From contig JAEWCK010000070.1 in the NCBI GenBank assembly GCA_023390675.1, positions 1-16,240 on the forward strand: a stretch of 16,240 nucleotides of DNA, read 5' to 3'. Positions 13,246 to 16,240 of this stretch are shown here, one piece after another. The notes beneath the pieces are model-generated. The model had not been told where the DNA came from. It ran no database searches and saw nothing but the letters and a program-made list of their open reading frames with translations. The DNA comes from Pseudomonadota bacterium (GTDB taxonomy: Bacteria; Pseudomonadota; Alphaproteobacteria; Sphingomonadales; Sphingomonadaceae). Position 1 is the first letter of the stretch. Each line of letters opens with the position of its first letter. The position numbers and the translations under genes were made by a program.

Positions 13246-16240
13246 GCAGCCGCCCTCCACGGTGCGCCAAGCATCGGCGGATCGGGATACGAAAGCGCCG
13301 CCTGCGCGGCGAGCTCCTGCATCTCGCCGTCGGTCCCGGCATCGTATCCCATCGTGCCGAGCGCTTCGAACAGCGCGGTGCGCGCGCCTGCGGTCGCGAC
13401 GATCGTCTGCGCGATGGTTCCGACCGAGCCGGAGGCCGGCTGGGGCTGGCGCGCCACCGCGGCTTCGTCCGGCGCGATCGCCAGCCAGTCGGTATCGTTC
13501 TCGTCGATCTGGTAATAGCCGAGCGCGCTGATCGGCATCGCGCCCGGCCCCCCCGCGGCGGGCGTGGGCGGGGCCAGTCCGGTCAAGCCCACCCACCAGT
13601 TCGGCAGCGTGTCGGCCGAGGGCCCCGAGGGAGAGGCGGGCGCGGTGCCGCTCGCGTTGGTGACCGGATCGCCCCATAGCGATGCGGGCACCGCCTTGAT
13701 CGAGTCGGTCCAGCTCCAACCGGCGTTGGCGAGCACGACTGCGCCGTCGCCATTGGTCAGCGTGATGTTGAGCGGCGAGCTGACGTTGCTCGCCCCCATC
13801 GGGCGCACGCCGATCTTGCGTCCCTGCGCATCGACATAGGCCTGCCAGCCGATCGCATCGAAGGTCACTTGCGTTGCCGGCACCGGTGTCGAGATCGCGA
13901 ACACCGCCGCGTCACCCCGCACCAGCCACCTTCCGTCGGGACCGTTGCCCATCGATCCAGCGCTGAGCGCGATCGTGATCAACCCGTCCGCCACCGGATC
14001 GTCGGCGGCGCCCAGGGCCGCGAGCTTGAGCGCGGCAGGCGGCGAGCCCTTGCTCGGCAGCAGGGTGGTGAAGCTGTCCCAGCTTTCGAAATTCGTCGGC
14101 AGCCCGGCCGGATCGGCGCCGAAGCCGATGCTGAACGATATGATGTACCAGTCGACATGGACGCGCCCGCCCGTCGGCGGACCCCAGATCTCGAGATCGG
14201 CGCCCAGCTCGACGCTCACCGTGAACGACGTGAAGAGCAGGTCGATCTTGTACGACGCGCCGATGCTGATTCCGATCTCGCCGCGGAAATAGAAGGGCTT
14301 CCACGTGAACAGGAAGTCGGCCTGCGCGGTCAGCCATGCGCGCAGGTCGCCCGACTGGAACTGCACGTTGAGCGCACCGCCACCCATCGCGCACGACGGC
14401 GTCAGCGCGAAATAGCTGTCGCCCTGGATCGTGACGCCGCCGCCGACCTGCCAGCTGAACCCCAGCCGCGCCTCGTCGGGATAATGGGGGGGCTTGGCGA
14501 AGGCGGGATGATAGCCGCCGAGCGTGATGACGAAATCGCCGGCATGCTCGCCCGAATACCAGATCCAGAAGGCGAAGCCTCCGGTCAGGTGGCAATCGGG
14601 GGTGATCAGGTAGGAATTGGGCGAGAGCACCGCGCTCGCGCCGAGATAGCCGCCCGAGGGGCGGATCACGATCTCGAGCCCCAATTCGGCATAGGCGAAT
14701 TGCGGGCCGCTCTGCGCGAGCTTGATCCGCGACACGCCGAGGATCGCGACCTGCGGATCCTGCGTGACTTGCGCCGTCACCACGACATTCGACTGGACGA
14801 GCTCGAACGATGTGAACTGGACGCCCGCGGCGATCCAGTCGATTCCCTGCGCGGGGGCGATCCAGCTGCTGAGCGACTGAAGCGCCTGCGCCGGAGTCGC
14901 GTCCGTTCCGCCGATCTGGCTCGGGTCCGAAATGCCTGCGAGCAGCGGGAAGCTCGGCACTTCGTCCTGCGTCGGGATGCGCAGCGACCGGTTGTAGCCG
15001 AACCCCGCGCAAAGACCGGTGACGAAGAAGAACGGCGGGCCGCCGATCTCCGCGCCCAGCTGCGCGAAGATGAACATCGACGGGTGACCGTTCAGATCGG
15101 CATAGGAGCCCATCGCGGAGATCGCCCAGCTTCCCGCGGCGATCCGCGCGGTGCCGTCATATTCGATCGGGCTGGCCGACGACTTGATCAGCCCGCCATC
15201 GATCGATACCGCCCCGGTGTCGAGGGAGACGTTGAGTCCCTGCAAGTCGAGCGCATAGCTGCCGAGGTCGCCCGGGCTGGTCACCGGGATGCCGAGCGAC
15301 AGCCCCATCAGATCGACGTCGAGCGCCGACAGCGTGACGCTGCCATCGAACAGGAAGGACAGGCGCTTGTCCGGATTGGGATCGGGCCAGCTCAGCCCGA
15401 CGCGGCGGCATTGCAGCGGCCCGAAGGCGCGCTGCATCGGAATCCACACGGTATCGCCCGAAACCGCGCTCGAGATCAGCCGGACGTCGAACGGTTTGGC
15501 GCCCGATGGCCCCGACATGCCCCCGATCGCGAGCGAGAAAGTGGGGTTTACCGCTTCGGAATCGCCTGCCCCGACGCCCGAGGAAAGCAGGTTCTGCGCA
15601 ACCGGATTGTCGCTGTTGCCGGTCAGGCCGTTGGCGAGCGGGAGCCCGAGATTCTCCGCCTCCGCCGCGAGCCCCCAATAGAGCGAGCTCGAATCCTGGA
15701 AATCGTAGGAGAAGAGGAAGCGCGGCTGGATCGCGTCGAGCGTCACGCCCTCGACATCGACCAGCGGATTGCCCTTGGTCCCCGCGATATCGAACCCGAT
15801 GCTGATCAGGTCGAGCTTCGCGCGGAACGAAGGAACGCTGGCGCTGTCCTCATGGAGCAAGGTGAACGAGAGCCCGGGCGAGGCCACTGCCGCGCCGTTC
15901 GCGCAGCGCGAGACCCAGTTTGCGTCGTCGCTGTCGGCGCCGAGCAGCTTGCCGAACTGGAGCTTGATCGACGGCCCTTCCTGCGGCGAAACGTCGATGT
16001 CGGGGAGCGTCAGGCGCAGCCCGTAATCGCTCGCGCCGCCGTCGCCCGCCGCCTTGGACACCCAGATCCCGCCATTGCCGATCCTGGCGATCGGATCCTT
16101 CTGCGCCAGCTTGTCGAGCCCCTTCTGGAGCAGCATCTCGGCGATCTGGACCGGCGATTTCGAGACCAGCCCCGACAGGTCGCCGAGCTTGTAGGTCGGA
16201 TTTGCGGGCGCTTCGGTTGCCGTCGGCGTCGGGCCAGGTG
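13242..16240 (-). CDS. DUF6603-type large beta-rich protein, N-terminus outside window
   Basis: The frame is open from the right edge to the TGA at 13244-13242 (998 residues in the window). An ATG at 16136 is internal, because coding-quality sequence (NPTYKLGDLSGLVSKSPVQ) continues in frame to the edge. I assign it to the DUF6603 family from remembered features: FFFVTGLCAGFGYNRSL (plus strand about 15040-14990), then GGYHPAFAKPPHYPDEARLG near 14520. WQVGGGVTIQGDSYFALTPS and FLFTWKPFYFRGEIGISIG follow. The central part is a long series of short alternating-hydrophobicity beta strands with many Gly turns, and FAYAELGLEIVI and VELGADLEIWGPP are typical. The last 250 residues look like a separate domain with an Ala-rich helical end (TIAQTIVATAGARTALFEAL). 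DUF6603 proteins have no established function that I know of. It is the most upstream gene visible in the operon and its product is probably a large scaffold or elongated structure; that role is inference. Confidence 0.85.
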   Translation of the reverse strand, partial: PGPTPTATEAPANPTYKLGDLSGLVSKSPVQIAEMLLQKGLDKLAQKDPIARIGNGGIWVSKAAGDGGASDYGLRLTLPDIDVSPQEGPSIKLQFGKLLGADSDDANWVSRCANGAAVASPGLSFTLLHEDSASVPSFRAKLDLISIGFDIAGTKGNPLVDVEGVTLDAIQPRFLFSYDFQDSSSLYWGLAAEAENLGLPLANGLTGNSDNPVAQNLLSSGVGAGDSEAVNPTFSLAIGGMSGPSGAKPFDVRLISSAVSGDTVWIPMQRAFGPLQCRRVGLSWPDPNPDKRLSFLFDGSVTLSALDVDLMGLSLGIPVTSPGDLGSYALDLQGLNVSLDTGAVSIDGGLIKSSASPIEYDGTARIAAGSWAISAMGSYADLNGHPSMFIFAQLGAEIGGPPFFFVTGLCAGFGYNRSLRIPTQDEVPSFPLLAGISDPSQIGGTDATPAQALQSLSSWIAPAQGIDWIAAGVQFTSFELVQSNVVVTAQVTQDPQVAILGVSRIKLAQSGPQFAYAELGLEIVIRPSGGYLGASAVLSPNSYLITPDCHLTGGFAFWIWYSGEHAGDFVITLGGYHPAFAKPPHYPDEARLGFSWQVGGGVTIQGDSYFALTPSCAMGGGALNVQFQSGDLRAWLTAQADFLFTWKPFYFRGEIGISIGASYKIDLLFTSFTVSVELGADLEIWGPPTGGRVHVDWYIISFSIGFGADPAGLPTNFESWDSFTTLLPSKGSPPAALKLAALGAADDPVADGLITIALSAGSMGNGPDGRWLVRGDAAVFAISTPVPATQVTFDAIGWQAYVDAQGRKIGVRPMGASNVSSPLNITLTNGDGAVVLANAGWSWTDSIKAVPASLWGDPVTNASGTAPASPSGPSADTLPNWWVGLTGLAPPTPAAGGPGAMPISALGYYQIDENDTDWLAIAPDEAAVARQPQPASGSVGTIAQTIVATAGARTALFEALGTMGYDAGTDGEMQELAAQAALSYPDPPMLGAPWRAAA
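13254..13258 (-). promoter_or_regulatory. Ribosome binding site of the 762-aa gene
   Basis: GGAGG on the minus strand, 8 bases before the ATG at 13245, within the final codons of the DUF6603 gene. It selects this start over upstream in-frame ATGs. Confidence 0.7.

Noticed and set aside
11071..13515. Long plus-strand open frame opposite the 762-aa gene
   Set aside because: It has the same Arg-rich shadow composition and runs across the boundary of two clear minus-strand genes.
1237..16240. Phage tail, R-type pyocin or extracellular contractile injection system
   Set aside because: The Gly-rich paralogs recall tail-fibre tips, but no tube, sheath, baseplate, spike or AAA+ ATPase gene is present in the window. 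It can only be reconsidered with flanking sequence.

Overview
The window is very GC-rich with strong G/C third-position bias and Shine-Dalgarno-led, tightly packed genes. This suggests a free-living proteobacterium, most likely a Sphingomonas-like alphaproteobacterium. That assignment is an impression from codon style and is not proven. There are no RNA genes, insertion sequences, CRISPR arrays or convincing terminators, and no gene-free stretch over about 160 bp.

Layout: bases 1-1230 (+) hold the 3' part of a glycoside hydrolase family 1 gene whose start lies left of the window. Everything from 1237 to the right edge is one minus-strand gene series, read right to left: (a) a large DUF6603-type protein, open at the right edge (13242 to beyond 16240); (b) a 762-aa protein of no family I recognise (10957-13245); (c) a 1239-aa protein of no family I recognise (7241-10960); (d) four tandem paralogs of about 470-500 aa (5751-7193, 4348-5754, 2756-4195, 1237-2742). 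A short decayed fifth paralog (4228-4351) sits between the second and third copies. Four junctions are 4-bp ATGA stop/start overlaps and most other gaps are tens of bases or less, so this is almost certainly one translationally coupled operon. Its promoter and first gene(s) lie to the right.

The four paralogs share one architecture: an N-terminal beta-rich domain, two tandem Ig-like modules, and a C-terminal glycine-rich domain. In that last domain GGxGGxGG blocks alternate with predicted beta strands and with loops that differ strongly between copies. This resembles, by pattern only, the polyglycine-II sandwich adhesin tips of some phage tail fibres. Neither the paralogs nor the two large orphans begin with a recognisable Sec/Tat signal or contain membrane helices.

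The most interesting possibility is an undescribed multi-protein system. It would combine a DUF6603 protein, two large partner proteins and a duplicating set of Gly-rich, possibly binding, proteins whose copy number and loops evolve by recombination. The function is unknown. The GH1 gene converges on the operon with only 6 bp between the stops and is probably unrelated.
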